A stretch of 64,000 nt of DNA from Mixta intestinalis (GTDB taxonomy: Bacteria > Pseudomonadota > Gammaproteobacteria > Enterobacterales > Enterobacteriaceae): positions 2,170,001 to 2,234,000 of the forward strand of contig NZ_CP028271.1 of assembly GCF_009914055.1 (NCBI RefSeq), given 5' to 3'. Of this stretch, positions 29,601-37,437 are shown one piece after another. The notes under the pieces are model-generated. The model searched no databases and was not told the DNA's origin. It was given only the letters and a program-made list of their open reading frames with translations. The position numbers and the translations under genes are program-made. The stretch's first letter is position 1, and every line of letters starts with the position of its first letter.

Positions 29601-32141
29601 GGTCAGTTCAGGACGACGCAGATAGCCGCGTGCAATGCCGGGGCCGGAAATATAGAGTTCACCCGCCACGCCAACCGGCACCGGCTGTAGCCGCTCATCC
29701 AGCAGCCAGACATCGGTATTGGCGACCGGACGCCCAATTGCTGGCTGGCTGACATCGCTCACCGCCGCGCCCAGCGTATCAATGGTGTATTCCGAAGGGC
29801 CGTAATAGTTATGGAAAGCAATCTGCGGATTGGCGCGCATTATTTCCCACAGCCGTGGCGTAGCGGCCTCGCCGCCAATCATCAACAGGCGCGGCGCGGG
29901 TTGCCCCGCCTCCAGCAGCCCGGCATCGATCATCTGCAACAGGAAAGAGGGCGTCACATCCATAATATCCACCGGCGTATGGCGCATCTGCTGCACCACC
30001 GCCCAGGCGTCACGCCGCATCTCTTCGTCAAAAATCAGCAATTCCGCACCCATTAACATACAAAACAGCGGCTCCCAGGAGGAGTCGAAGGAGAAGGAGG
30101 CGGTGTGACCGGCACGGATACGGCGCGGCTGCGTGGCGTTAAATGCGGCGATGGCAGGCCCGAACAGCTGTACGGCGTGGGAAGTCAGCAGATTCAGCAG
30201 CCCTTTATGGTTATTCATCACCCCCTTGGGTTTGCCGGTGGAGCCGGAGGTGTAAATAATGTAGGCGAGATGTTCACCCTGCAACGGCTCCCGTCGCTCA
30301 GCATCGGTAATCCAGCCGGAGGCATGACGTGCCAGCAGCGATTGCACGTCGGGCGCATCCAGTTTGCAGAGCGGAAAATGTTCAGGCAGGCGCGCTGCGG
30401 TGTCGCTAACCGTGAGGATCAGCGCCGGACGGGCATCATCACACATCAACGCCAGCCGCTCCGGCGGATAATCGAGATCCAGCGGCAGACAGGCGGCTCC
30501 GCTGGCAAGCACGCCAAAAATTGCCACCACGCTGAGCTCGCTACGCGGTAGTGCAATAGCCACCACATCCTCCGCGCCGATACCACGCGCTATCAGTTCA
30601 CGCGCCATCTGCATGCTTTTAGTATGCAACGCCAGCCAGCTCAGGCGCTGCTGACCACTGATGACCGCCACCTCATTTGGGGCGCGCGTCACGCGGCGCG
30701 CCAGCCAGTCGAGCACCGAAGTCTGTTGCGCATCCGGCGCAATACGCGTGCCTGCCGACCATGCGGCGATCTGCTGCGCTTCCTCTGCGGTCATTAACGA
30801 GCAGTCACCCACCGCTTTTTCCGGCGCGGCGAAAAGCTGTTGTAACAGATGCGTTATCCGTCCGGCATGCTGGCGCAGCGTTTCGGCGCCGTAGCGCCCT
30901 GGAGTGGCAATCAATCGCAGTTGTAACGCATCCTGACGTTGTGCAATTTCAACTTCCAGATCGTCCACCGGCCCCATCGCCAGCGGATGCGTGACTGTCG
31001 GCTGCCCATCGATCCACAGCTCGTCGTGATAGACCTTATAGTTGAGCACCGGGCCGTAGAGTGCGCCCTCACCGCCTACGAGTTGCAAATCGCGTCGTAG
31101 CTGCTCCGCCTCATAGCGCTGATGACGTCGCACCGTTTTCAATTCCTGCGCCAGCGTGGTGGCGGCGTCGTTTAACGACGTTCGGGCGCTCATCTCCAGC
31201 TGTAGCGGCAGCACATTCACTACCGGCCCCAGCGCGGTCAGCGCCTGCGATCCCATGCGGCGCATAAACGGAAAGCCGATGCTCAGGCGTGGTTCGCCGC
31301 TCATACGGCTAAAGTAGAGGCAGATCCCGGCCATCAGCAGCTCTGCCGCCTCTCGTCCGGTAGCGCGTGCGGCCCCCGCCAGATCGATATCTGCCAGCGA
31401 GCAGGTTTGCTGTAGCGGCAGCGTATTATCCGTTGCGTTAATTTCTTCGGCCAGCGCCAGGCTTACCGGTGCAGGCAGCTGCGCGGCGTGCTCGCGCCAG
31501 AACTCGCGACTTTTTTGCCATTCAGGGCTGGTTTGCAGCGCCGCATATTCTGCCGCAACTGCCACAAAGGAGGTAAAAGGCGACGGCGGCGGCGGTTCGC
31601 CACGGCGCAGCGCCTGATAAATGGTCACGATCCAGTTGGTCAGCGCGGTAAAGCTAAAGCCGTCCAGCTGTAAATGATGAAAACGCTGATACCAGAACCA
31701 GCGCGCAGGCTCGCCTGCCGCTACACGAATCAGCGCCTGATGCCACAGCGGTGCATCGCCGCTAAGCGACGGCGGGCGGGTGACATCGGCACGCATCCAC
31801 GCCAGCGCGCGCGCTTCGCCATCCTCGCCATCGGTAAAATCGAGCCGTTGCGGATCGGGTACTTCGTCAGCCATAACGTGATGGCGCAAATACTGCTCCG
31901 GCTCACCTGCGGCGTTTTCGCCAAAATGCACATGAACCATATCCGCGGCGGCCAGTCCGTAGCGGATCGCCTCGGCAAACAGCGCGCAGTCCGGCTCGCC
32001 ATAAAATTCCACATAGTGGGCGACGTTAAAGGTGCCGGCGCTGTCGGCTAACTGCTCCGCCATCCAGATACCCGGCTGCGCCGCCACCAGCGGCAACGTC
32101 AGCAGAGAAGAAGAATATGAATGCTGCTGGTTTTCGGTCAT
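23631..32141 (-). CDS. Dimodular catecholate siderophore NRPS (EntF/CbsF/VabF-like, C-A-T-E-C-A-T-TE)
   Basis: A 2,836-residue nonribosomal peptide synthetase, more than twice the one-module EntF (about 1,290). Domains in order, approximate residues: C with HHLQLDGFS (~155); A1 with YTSGSTGKPKG (~630); T1 with LGGDSISAMS (~1030); epimerase with HHLVTDGVSWR (~1204), DLSRCVGWLT and FNYLG; C2 with HHLVVDGWS (~1684); A2 with YTSGSTGRPKG (~2134); T2 with LGGHSLLAMQ (~2532); TE with GYSLGG (~2665). The A2 pocket reads DVWHFSLVDK, the EntF serine code. A1 reads DSEDMGYIDK, with acidic residues pointing to a cationic amino acid that is then epimerised. The likely product is DHB-D-(Lys/Arg/Orn)-L-Ser, trimerised by the TE. 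Start 32141 follows GAGGGA; a start at 32213 would overlap mbtH. Confidence 0.93.
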   Translation of the reverse strand: MTENQQHSYSSSLLTLPLVAAQPGIWMAEQLADSAGTFNVAHYVEFYGEPDCALFAEAIRYGLAAADMVHVHFGENAAGEPEQYLRHHVMADEVPDPQRLDFTDGEDGEARALAWMRADVTRPPSLSGDAPLWHQALIRVAAGEPARWFWYQRFHHLQLDGFSFTALTNWIVTIYQALRRGEPPPPSPFTSFVAVAAEYAALQTSPEWQKSREFWREHAAQLPAPVSLALAEEINATDNTLPLQQTCSLADIDLAGAARATGREAAELLMAGICLYFSRMSGEPRLSIGFPFMRRMGSQALTALGPVVNVLPLQLEMSARTSLNDAATTLAQELKTVRRHQRYEAEQLRRDLQLVGGEGALYGPVLNYKVYHDELWIDGQPTVTHPLAMGPVDDLEVEIAQRQDALQLRLIATPGRYGAETLRQHAGRITHLLQQLFAAPEKAVGDCSLMTAEEAQQIAAWSAGTRIAPDAQQTSVLDWLARRVTRAPNEVAVISGQQRLSWLALHTKSMQMARELIARGIGAEDVVAIALPRSELSVVAIFGVLASGAACLPLDLDYPPERLALMCDDARPALILTVSDTAARLPEHFPLCKLDAPDVQSLLARHASGWITDAERREPLQGEHLAYIIYTSGSTGKPKGVMNNHKGLLNLLTSHAVQLFGPAIAAFNATQPRRIRAGHTASFSFDSSWEPLFCMLMGAELLIFDEEMRRDAWAVVQQMRHTPVDIMDVTPSFLLQMIDAGLLEAGQPAPRLLMIGGEAATPRLWEIMRANPQIAFHNYYGPSEYTIDTLGAAVSDVSQPAIGRPVANTDVWLLDERLQPVPVGVAGELYISGPGIARGYLRRPELTATRFVANPFRPGEVMYRTGDLLRWRVDGQLAFIGRVDDQIKVRGFRVELGEVESALASLAEVSGAAVIAQPQGATWRLVGYCAIADRQVRQRANLVSELQSALAQRLPDYMVPAVLMVLETLPLTVNGKVDRRALPDPGEIARTISREASTPQEHLICQAMAQVLGLNAAGADDDFFVLGGDSISAMSLGNHLRRAGWQLRPKEVFAGRTPAAMARLMTPLDALPEQVVQRSGVVNSLPILRWYHAQGQPLFAHGVWLKTPTALTLARLKSLMTTLTQAHPALGARLSGADLLIDGEGDPQAQCHVQCIDENTDSAAERAFHFAVAQLDAQAGRLWSAVLLEQNDQAVGLVLVIHHLVTDGVSWRVLLETLPLAAEEPASLTLSGNSLVDWSRWLEQHGDRYRAELPFWREMLASPCCWPDAEPLDAHLDTQATRGEIRTLLSPAHSAALSGALPSAWRSRTDVLLLAALLIAWRTCTGQRGLRVNVESHGRPDEIDLSRCVGWLTAEYPLWLSLGDDDDEALNAVRAVKAVTEAVNDYGVGYGVLRWLLPDAPLRDLAQQHPAPVLFNYLGCIGEAGSESWTPHAATGLFRDGLAVYSSPQMPLSHPLEINIFAGQGATPQLAIHWGFARRWLQEETIAALAEAFSDALEQLVTFARVAPQRAQDTLVAAQTGIVGLTEADVEALRRQHGAPGDILPLLPLQQGLLFHVRTRQTAGSYNSLTCLTLRGELTEARLSRALNQLVARYPQLAARFDSELAPQPVQILPLAGDKRLCWPLTCIQLTPDETEAAALAWHEREELKRLLLEGRGPLLHARWLRHVDPQRHTLFLTAHHLVVDGWSTPVVTGDLLTLLNDESARLPAPPVAYGTLVRQLAARDVEACAAAWAGRMAGVSPTLLFGEQPDSGPVTTLIHNLSPAQEQAVQQFCRRHGLTLNTVMQGVWGMLLSIMSGSDEVVFGSPVSGRTASADALDRQVGLFSNTLPVRVTLDMTRPALEQLQALQQSQIALLEYDNIGLADIQRQAGVGTLFDTLLVVENYPAPHQSASSPDALRCEAITNRGYTHYPVTLLVLPGEGIALHLEYRPVLRDPQAWLDRFARLLMQLTAQPDIPLWRWNLLSEQEQDFLHQINQTAHPLAPETLYQAIQRQCATTPDALALLDSEERLTWRQMHDQVCALVQRLQEAGVTAGDVVAVALPRSVRLSLALQAIVALGAAWLPLDVGYPDERLRLMLEDAAPRLVIADSEQATRFADVARCLRFDALAHGAARAPRLPAVDPQQAAYLLYTSGSTGRPKGVLVSHEAIINRLRWMQAAFPLGEQDVVLQKTACSFDVSVWEFFWPLMVGAQLVMAPPEAHRDPQALLQLIEDYHVTILHFVPSMLASWLDALMLQPEAATRCATLRQVFCSGEALSGELARRFRQLLQAPLHNLYGPTEAAVDVSWQPADAATLASLNAAGVPIGRPVWNTRLYILDSWLRPLPPGAPGELWLSGVQLAHGYLKRPDLTASRFVADPFAPGERMYRTGDIARWRTDGAVEYLGRSDDQLKIRGQRIELGEIEQALLSLPGIAQAAVAPRQLSRGAAERDNRQLVAWLIASGERVPDEQTLRLALSACLPAHMVPVRYLFVTQFPLGPSGKLDRKALPLPERIESQGEAPASDSERQVAALFSQLLGVENVCAEDDFFTLGGHSLLAMQLALNLRRCFDRPIAIGQVMAARTVRQLAALMDGEPAAADHSGTDELLTLRNGTGPALFCFHPASGFAWQYSGLLRYLQGDYPIIGLQSPRPTGAIATATDIDAACERHLANLRQRQPHGPYWLLGYSLGGTLAHGVAARLAQQGERVAFLGLLDTWPPEGQDWSGPDEEQAREEVAREQAEFMADAEQESDAHLQAEKQALFSAIVANYQDAVRLLSHASTGYYPGNATLLVATRTLPPGMDPRKTWAPYVAGLDIYLQECEHADILSPQTLVKLGPLLNQLIQPSDTQANGTASGL

Positions 32142-32167
32142 CAGTCGTTCCCTCGCGGGTGTTACCG

Positions 32168-32386
32168 TTAATGAGTGCTGCGTTGCAGGCTCGCCGGACG
32201 CATCTCCTGCCATTCGCGTTCAACATACTCAAGGCAGCTGGCGCGTTTTTCCGGTCCAAATTCAACCTGCCAGCCAGCCGGAATAGCGGCAAACTCAGGC
32301 CAGAGGCTGTATTGCCGCCGGGCGTTAATCAGGACATAAAACGCTATCGTTTCATCATCGAAGGGGTTTTTATGTTGCTGGCTCAT
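32168..32386 (-). CDS. ybdZ: MbtH-like protein, NRPS adenylation-domain partner
   Basis: A 72-residue MbtH-family protein that binds NRPS adenylation domains and is needed for their folding or activity. It keeps the family signature: an early NPFDDE, then QYSLWPEF, P-GW, C-LEYVE and W-EMRPASL. It overlaps the 3' end of fes by 17 bases and ends 26 bases before the NRPS start, so the three genes are translationally close. The E. coli homologue is YbdZ in the same fes-entF position. Confidence 0.95.
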   Translation of the reverse strand: MSQQHKNPFDDETIAFYVLINARRQYSLWPEFAAIPAGWQVEFGPEKRASCLEYVEREWQEMRPASLQRSTH

Positions 32387-33692
32387 CGCTTTTCCTTAAT
32401 CGGAGAGGTGGAAGGGAGGGTTCAGCCGCGTCTGCTTCAAGCAGCCAGCGCACGCCGTCAATTAAGCCGCCGCGCCAGCAAAGCGCATCGTGCCCGCCCT
32501 GATAGCTGCGGTAATTCACCTGATGTCCGGCGGCGATCAGCGCCTGGTACATTTGCTGGTTAACGAAGTGAATGTCCTGCTCGCGCAGGCCAGCCTCCTG
32601 GAAGATTCGCAGCGGCACGGCATCGGGATGTCGGGCCACCTGCTGCGTCAGGAAACCAGGCTCATGGCTTTCCCGTTCTGCGAAGTGGGTCATAAAACGC
32701 ATATTCGGCCACCAGAACGAGCCGGACTGGGTCAGCACACAGCCGAAGCGTTGCGGCCAGAAAAGCGCGGCGTAGAGCGCGGAAAGCCCGCCGTAGCTCT
32801 GTCCGGCGACCAGCGTGCGCGCCGGATCGTCGGTGAAAGCAGCGCGTTGCCGCGCCAGCGGCAGCAGCTCTTCCTGTACCGCCAGCCAGAAATCGGCGTT
32901 ACAGGTCAGCTCACGCGAGCGCACATCATTATCGACGGCATCAATCATCAGCCACACCGCCGCAGGCAGCCCGCCCAGCCGGGTTTGCGCCTCCAGCACC
33001 GGCAGCAGAGAGAGCGTTTTTACCCATTTTTGCCCGTCGAGCAGAATAATCAGCGGCATATCCTCACCGGCCTCTGGCTGCCAGAGCCAGACCCGTCGCC
33101 GGTTACCCAGGCGCGCGCTGTGCCACTCAAAAGCGAGGTCATCCGCAGGCAGAGAGGATAAACCAGCATCCACGTCACGCCAGGCCTGCTGGCTGAGCGC
33201 CTGCGGCAGGTGGATAGCGGAAAGGACGCCGTCAAGCGGCATATTGGGATTGAGCGGATCGGCGATGGCACAGGGAAACAGCGAACACCACCACTCGCGC
33301 TGCTGCTGATGCTGCTGTTCCGCATCACCTTGCGGCTGCGGCGGTAGCTGCGCCCCGGTAATCGGGATCAGGCTGTAGCTACCGCGCCAGTCGGGTTCCA
33401 CCAGTACCGTACCGCACCACACAGCCGTGCCGGGCACCCGCTCAAGACTTTTCGGCGTAAAGCTGTGATGGTCAGTCACGCCGTTAATATCCAGGTAGAC
33501 GCGCTGAAAAGCGGAGGTGGTTTCATTTCCGCCAGGATCGCGCCAGAAAAAAATCAATTTCAGCCGTTCATCATCCGGCTGCCGCTCCACCAGCGGCGTG
33601 CCTGCTGTGGCAATCTTTAACCACCAGGCGTCGCTGTCAACATCGCCGGCAGCCAGCCAGTCGCCGGTTGTTCCGGCCGGTCGTATCGTCAT
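32370..33692 (-). CDS. fes: Ferric siderophore esterase Fes
   Basis: A 440-residue alpha/beta-hydrolase of the Fes family (E. coli about 400). It hydrolyses the serine ester backbone of cyclic catecholates in the cytoplasm and releases iron. An N-terminal lid domain is followed by the catalytic region with the nucleophile in AGQSYGGLSAL and the histidine in GGHDALCW. Its presence beside a TE-terminated NRPS suggests the product is a macrolactone that must be opened. It lies on the divergent, Fur-boxed promoter opposite the receptor gene. Confidence 0.94.
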   Translation of the reverse strand: MTIRPAGTTGDWLAAGDVDSDAWWLKIATAGTPLVERQPDDERLKLIFFWRDPGGNETTSAFQRVYLDINGVTDHHSFTPKSLERVPGTAVWCGTVLVEPDWRGSYSLIPITGAQLPPQPQGDAEQQHQQQREWWCSLFPCAIADPLNPNMPLDGVLSAIHLPQALSQQAWRDVDAGLSSLPADDLAFEWHSARLGNRRRVWLWQPEAGEDMPLIILLDGQKWVKTLSLLPVLEAQTRLGGLPAAVWLMIDAVDNDVRSRELTCNADFWLAVQEELLPLARQRAAFTDDPARTLVAGQSYGGLSALYAALFWPQRFGCVLTQSGSFWWPNMRFMTHFAERESHEPGFLTQQVARHPDAVPLRIFQEAGLREQDIHFVNQQMYQALIAAGHQVNYRSYQGGHDALCWRGGLIDGVRWLLEADAAEPSLPPLRLRKSDEPAT

Positions 33693-33770
33693 GCTCCCCT
33701 CCCTTTTTCATTTCCTCCAAAGGTCACGCCGCCAGCGTGACATGATACAAACTTCCTAAAACTTAAATAA

Positions 33771-33789
33771 AAATGATATTGATAACAAT
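33771..33789. promoter_or_regulatory. Fur box in the divergent fes / receptor promoter
   Basis: AAATGATATTGATAACAAT resembles the Fur consensus (three NATWAT-like hexamers: GATATT, GATAAC, plus flank). It lies in the 262-base gap between fes and the receptor gene, so iron repression could reach both directions. Not all positions match, so it is likely rather than certain. Confidence 0.72.
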
Positions 33790-33954
33790 TTTTGTTTGCA
33801 ATACGCTTATCGACGTTTTGTGCAGTCATGCCTTCTGGCGTCTGGTAAAACCCGCCGTGACACCCCGCTGTAAAGGTGCCGCCATCGCTCCAGGCATAGT
33901 TAATAGCTTCTTATTAATTTTCTTTTTCCGAAATGGACAATTATCCAGGGAGTC

Positions 33955-36144
33955 GTGATGAGAAATAACCATGAAAGAGCCTTTCCCCCTTCCCCACCAC
34001 GCATCGGTAAAGCGCTGCTCGCTGCCTCGCTCAGCGTGGCGTTACCCGCCATCGCCGCCGATACGCCGGAAGAAACGCTGGTGGTAACCGCAGGCGCGGT
34101 AGAACCTCCCGGTGCACCGCTACAGGGCATGGTGGCAAAAAGCAGTGCCGCCGGAACCAAAACCGCTGTGCCGCTGATCAAAACGCCGCAAACTATCTCG
34201 GTGGTCACCCGCGATCAGATGGATGCCCTGGGCGTGACCTCCGTTGCCGATGCGCTTAACTACACCAGCGGTGCCTTCACCAACTATCGCGGTTCCTCTA
34301 ACCGCAATGATGAGGTGGTGACGCGCGGTTTCCGCTACGCGCCTAAATTTCTCGACGGCCTGAGCTACGGTCTCAGCGGCCAGGGCAACGCAACGGGACA
34401 GTTAGATCCCTGGCTGCTGGAGCGCGTCGAGCTGGTTAAGGGCCCCGCTTCGGTGCTTTACGGCCAGGTTAATCCGGGCGGATTGATCGCCATGACCAGC
34501 AAGCGCCCCACCGCGCTGCCCATCCATAAGCTACAGATACGCGGCGGCAATCAGCATCTGGGCGAGGTGGCCTTCGATTTTGGCGGCGTGCTGAACGATG
34601 ACAGCAGCCTGCTCTACCGCCTGAACGGTATTGCCAGCACGCAACATCAGTTCGTGAAGGATTACAAACAGGAGCGCGTGGCGATTGCTCCGGCGTTAAC
34701 CTGGCTGCCGAACGGCGCAACCAGCTTTACCCTGCTGACCAGCTATCAAAACGATCCTAAAGCGGGCTACCGCAACTTTCTGCCCCAGATCGGCACCGTC
34801 ACGCCAACCGACAAAGGGCAATACATACCCTACGATCTCAACGTCAGCGATCCGGGTTATAACCAGGCGAAGCGCGAGCAGATTTCGGTTGGCTGGCTGT
34901 TCGATCACAACATCAACGACAACCTGACGCTGGTGCAAAACCTGCGCTACTCCACCATTGAGAGCAAAGACAAATATCTGGTTTACACCTGGAGCAACCC
35001 GGAAATTTCACAAACCAGCATTTCACGGCGCGCCCAGCGTGAAAAAAGCCAAACCGATGAACTGGCGATCGATACCCATCTCAACGCCACTTTCATGACC
35101 GCAGAGATTTCCCACAATCTGATCGGTGGGTTTGACTATAAATGGAGCAAGCACATTTCCGAGCTGTGGCGCGTGGGAGGAGAGGAGTACAACCTGGACT
35201 GGGCAAACCCGGTTTACGGCATACCGATTGATGAAAGCCAGATGCGGAAGTCAATCGACACCCATAAAAAGCTCGATCAGGCAGGGCTCTATTTGCAGGA
35301 TCAGCTGATGTGGCGTAACTGGAATCTGCTGCTTTCAGGCCGTCAGGACTGGAGCGAAGTGCGCACCGACGATCGCGCCGACGCCAGCCATGCGCAGCAA
35401 AACGACAGCCAGTTTACCGGGCGCGCCGCGCTGCTTTACGCCTTTGATGTCGGCTTGTCGCCCTATATAAGCTACAGCACCTCTTTTGAGCCAAACCTTG
35501 AGCGCGGCGCGCCGGGAACCGCGCCTTTCAGCCCCACCACCGGCAGACAAACCGAAGTGGGACTGAAATTCCAGCCGCCGGGCAGCGATACCCTGCTGAG
35601 CCTGTCTCTGTTTGATATCGCACAGAAAAATATCACCTCCTACAACAGCGTTATCGGCTACAACGAGCAGATCGGCAAGGTGCGTTCAAAAGGGGTTGAA
35701 ACCGAGCTGCATGCCCAGCTGACGCCCGCCATCAACCTTATCGCCAGCTACACCTTTACCGATTCAACCATCAAACAGAGCAACAACGCGGCGGAAAAGG
35801 GAAAAACTCCGGCGGCGCTTCCTGAGCATATGGCGGCGATCTGGGGGAGCTATCGCTTTCTGCAAGGTCCGCTGACCGGCCTGACGCTGGGTACCGGCGC
35901 GCGCTATACCGGTACCAGCTACGGCGATAACAGTAACAGTTTCCGCGTTCCGGCCCGAACGCTGTATGACCTGATGGCGCGCTACGACCTTACGGAGATT
36001 AGCGCGCCGCTCAAAGGGGCCACTTTGCAGTTCAACGTCAATAACCTGACGGATAAGCACTACGTCGCCTCCTGTAGCGGTAGCGCAGCCTGCTTCTACG
36101 GCTCTGGCCGCAGCATGTTCGCTACGCTCAGCTACAGCTGGTAA
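33955..36144 (+). CDS. fct: TonB-dependent ferric-catecholate receptor (Fct/FhuA-like)
   Basis: Outer-membrane siderophore receptor of 729 residues. Signal peptide to about residue 34 (AIAA-D), TonB box E39-A45 (ETLVVTA), plug domain (IKTPQTISVVTRDQMDALG, GFRYAPKFLDG, VELVKGPASVLYGQVNPGG) and a C-terminal barrel ending in FATLSYSW. The plug sequence belongs to the FhuA/FoxA/Fct branch rather than FepA. The order receptor-entC-entE-entB-entA matches the fct-cbsCEBA arrangement of Dickeya chrysobactin genes, so fct is the best name, with the exact ligand inferred. It is probably the first gene of that operon and lies behind the Fur box. Confidence 0.9.
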   Translation: MMRNNHERAFPPSPPRIGKALLAASLSVALPAIAADTPEETLVVTAGAVEPPGAPLQGMVAKSSAAGTKTAVPLIKTPQTISVVTRDQMDALGVTSVADALNYTSGAFTNYRGSSNRNDEVVTRGFRYAPKFLDGLSYGLSGQGNATGQLDPWLLERVELVKGPASVLYGQVNPGGLIAMTSKRPTALPIHKLQIRGGNQHLGEVAFDFGGVLNDDSSLLYRLNGIASTQHQFVKDYKQERVAIAPALTWLPNGATSFTLLTSYQNDPKAGYRNFLPQIGTVTPTDKGQYIPYDLNVSDPGYNQAKREQISVGWLFDHNINDNLTLVQNLRYSTIESKDKYLVYTWSNPEISQTSISRRAQREKSQTDELAIDTHLNATFMTAEISHNLIGGFDYKWSKHISELWRVGGEEYNLDWANPVYGIPIDESQMRKSIDTHKKLDQAGLYLQDQLMWRNWNLLLSGRQDWSEVRTDDRADASHAQQNDSQFTGRAALLYAFDVGLSPYISYSTSFEPNLERGAPGTAPFSPTTGRQTEVGLKFQPPGSDTLLSLSLFDIAQKNITSYNSVIGYNEQIGKVRSKGVETELHAQLTPAINLIASYTFTDSTIKQSNNAAEKGKTPAALPEHMAAIWGSYRFLQGPLTGLTLGTGARYTGTSYGDNSNSFRVPARTLYDLMARYDLTEISAPLKGATLQFNVNNLTDKHYVASCSGSAACFYGSGRSMFATLSYSW

Positions 36145-36161
36145 TACCAGGCCGTCTGGCA

Positions 36162-36216
36162 CCGCCTTTTCGGGCCGTTAACGGAAAGGCGGATTCGCTC
36201 CCCTGGACAGGGGAGC
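36162..36216 (+). repeat. Tandem hairpins between receptor gene and entC
   Basis: Two inverted repeats, CCGCCTTT/AAAGGCGG (36162-36192) and GCTCCCCT/AGGGGAGC (36197-36216), lie in the 114-base gap. Neither has a T run. They may process the transcript so that the receptor message outlives entCEBA. Confidence 0.6.
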
Positions 36217-36258
36217 GAGCACCGGCGCGCCAATCAAACCACCAAGAGGGATTTTATT

Positions 36259-37437
36259 TTGTCTGGTATCGCCAACGCGCCACGTCCAACGCTGCGCCAA
36301 TCACTTCAACCTGAAGACACGCTATTTCTTTCACCCCATAAAAGCCTGCTGGCTCGCGGTCGGATCGCCTCGCTAACGGAGCCCGCCGAGTATGGTCACC
36401 TTGCCAACGGCACGTTTCAGCTGCGCCTACAGGCACTCTTTCATCAGGCGCAGCACGCCGGAGTAGAGAACCCCATCGTTATCGGGGCGATTCCCTTCGA
36501 TAAAAGCCAGCCCAGCGCGCTGTTTGCGCCTGCGGAATATCACTGGCTCGATCGCACGGCGATAGCGGCCACGCCTGTACCGGAAGCCGTGGTGCAGGGA
36601 GCCTGCCGCTTCCAGCCCGATCATGACGATTTTTGTCAGATGGTCAGCGCCGCGCTGCGCCAGCTTACGCGTGACGAACTGCAAAAAGTGGTGCTGTCAC
36701 GACTGCTGCATATCGATCTGCCGCAGCCGCAGCATGCCCTGCGCCTGTGGCAACAGCTGAATCGCCAGAACCCGGACAGCTATAACTTTCATCTGCCGCT
36801 GACGGACGGGGTATTAATCGGTGCCAGCCCGGAACTGCTGCTGCGCAAACGGGGCGAGGAGATTGACTCCATGCCGCTGGCTGGCTCGGCCCAGCGCTCC
36901 GCCGATGCGGCGCAGGATGCGCGGCTACGCGCGGCGCTGCTCGCCTCGCGTAAAGATCGGCATGAGCATCAGATCGTGGCCGATGCGATCCGGCGAAGAC
37001 TGGCGGAACGCTGTCAGTATCTGATGCTGCCGGAGCCGGAGCCAATCAATACGCCAGCGCTCTGGCACCTGGCGACCCGGGTACAGGGCCGCGTGCTGCA
37101 TCCCCAGGAAAACGCCCTGTCGCTGGCCTGTCTGCTGCACCCTACCCCGGCGCTGTGCGGCGCGCCATGGCAGCGCGCACACGCGCTGATTCAGCAGCTG
37201 GAGCCGTTTAAGCGCGGCTGGTTTGGCGGCATTGTTGGCTGGTGCGATGCGCAGGGCAACGGCGAGTGGGTGGTCACCATACGCTGCGGCTATATCCAGC
37301 CACGGCGCATTACGCTGTTTGCCGGTGCCGGCATCGTGCCGGATTCACAGCCGGAAAACGAATGGCATGAAACCGGCGTCAAACTCAGCACGATGTTACG
37401 GGCGCTTGGCTGCACGCAGCTACAGGAGGCCTCATGA
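36259..37437 (+). CDS. entC: Isochorismate synthase EntC
   Basis: Converts chorismate to isochorismate, the first committed step to 2,3-dihydroxybenzoate. 392 residues, about the E. coli length (391). Family features are SYNFHLPLTDGVLIGASPELLL, the DRHEHQIVADAI segment and the C-terminal GGIVGWCDAQGNGEWVVTIRC. The start is TTG at 36259, eight bases after AAGAGGG; no ATG fits, and a weak start may add to the effect of the upstream hairpins. Its stop overlaps the entE ATG. Confidence 0.95.
   Translation: MSGIANAPRPTLRQSLQPEDTLFLSPHKSLLARGRIASLTEPAEYGHLANGTFQLRLQALFHQAQHAGVENPIVIGAIPFDKSQPSALFAPAEYHWLDRTAIAATPVPEAVVQGACRFQPDHDDFCQMVSAALRQLTRDELQKVVLSRLLHIDLPQPQHALRLWQQLNRQNPDSYNFHLPLTDGVLIGASPELLLRKRGEEIDSMPLAGSAQRSADAAQDARLRAALLASRKDRHEHQIVADAIRRRLAERCQYLMLPEPEPINTPALWHLATRVQGRVLHPQENALSLACLLHPTPALCGAPWQRAHALIQQLEPFKRGWFGGIVGWCDAQGNGEWVVTIRCGYIQPRRITLFAGAGIVPDSQPENEWHETGVKLSTMLRALGCTQLQEAS

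Noticed and set aside
23631..32141. Calling the NRPS simply EntF and the product enterobactin
   Set aside because: An extra A-T-E module precedes the serine module; EntF is a single C-A-T-TE module.
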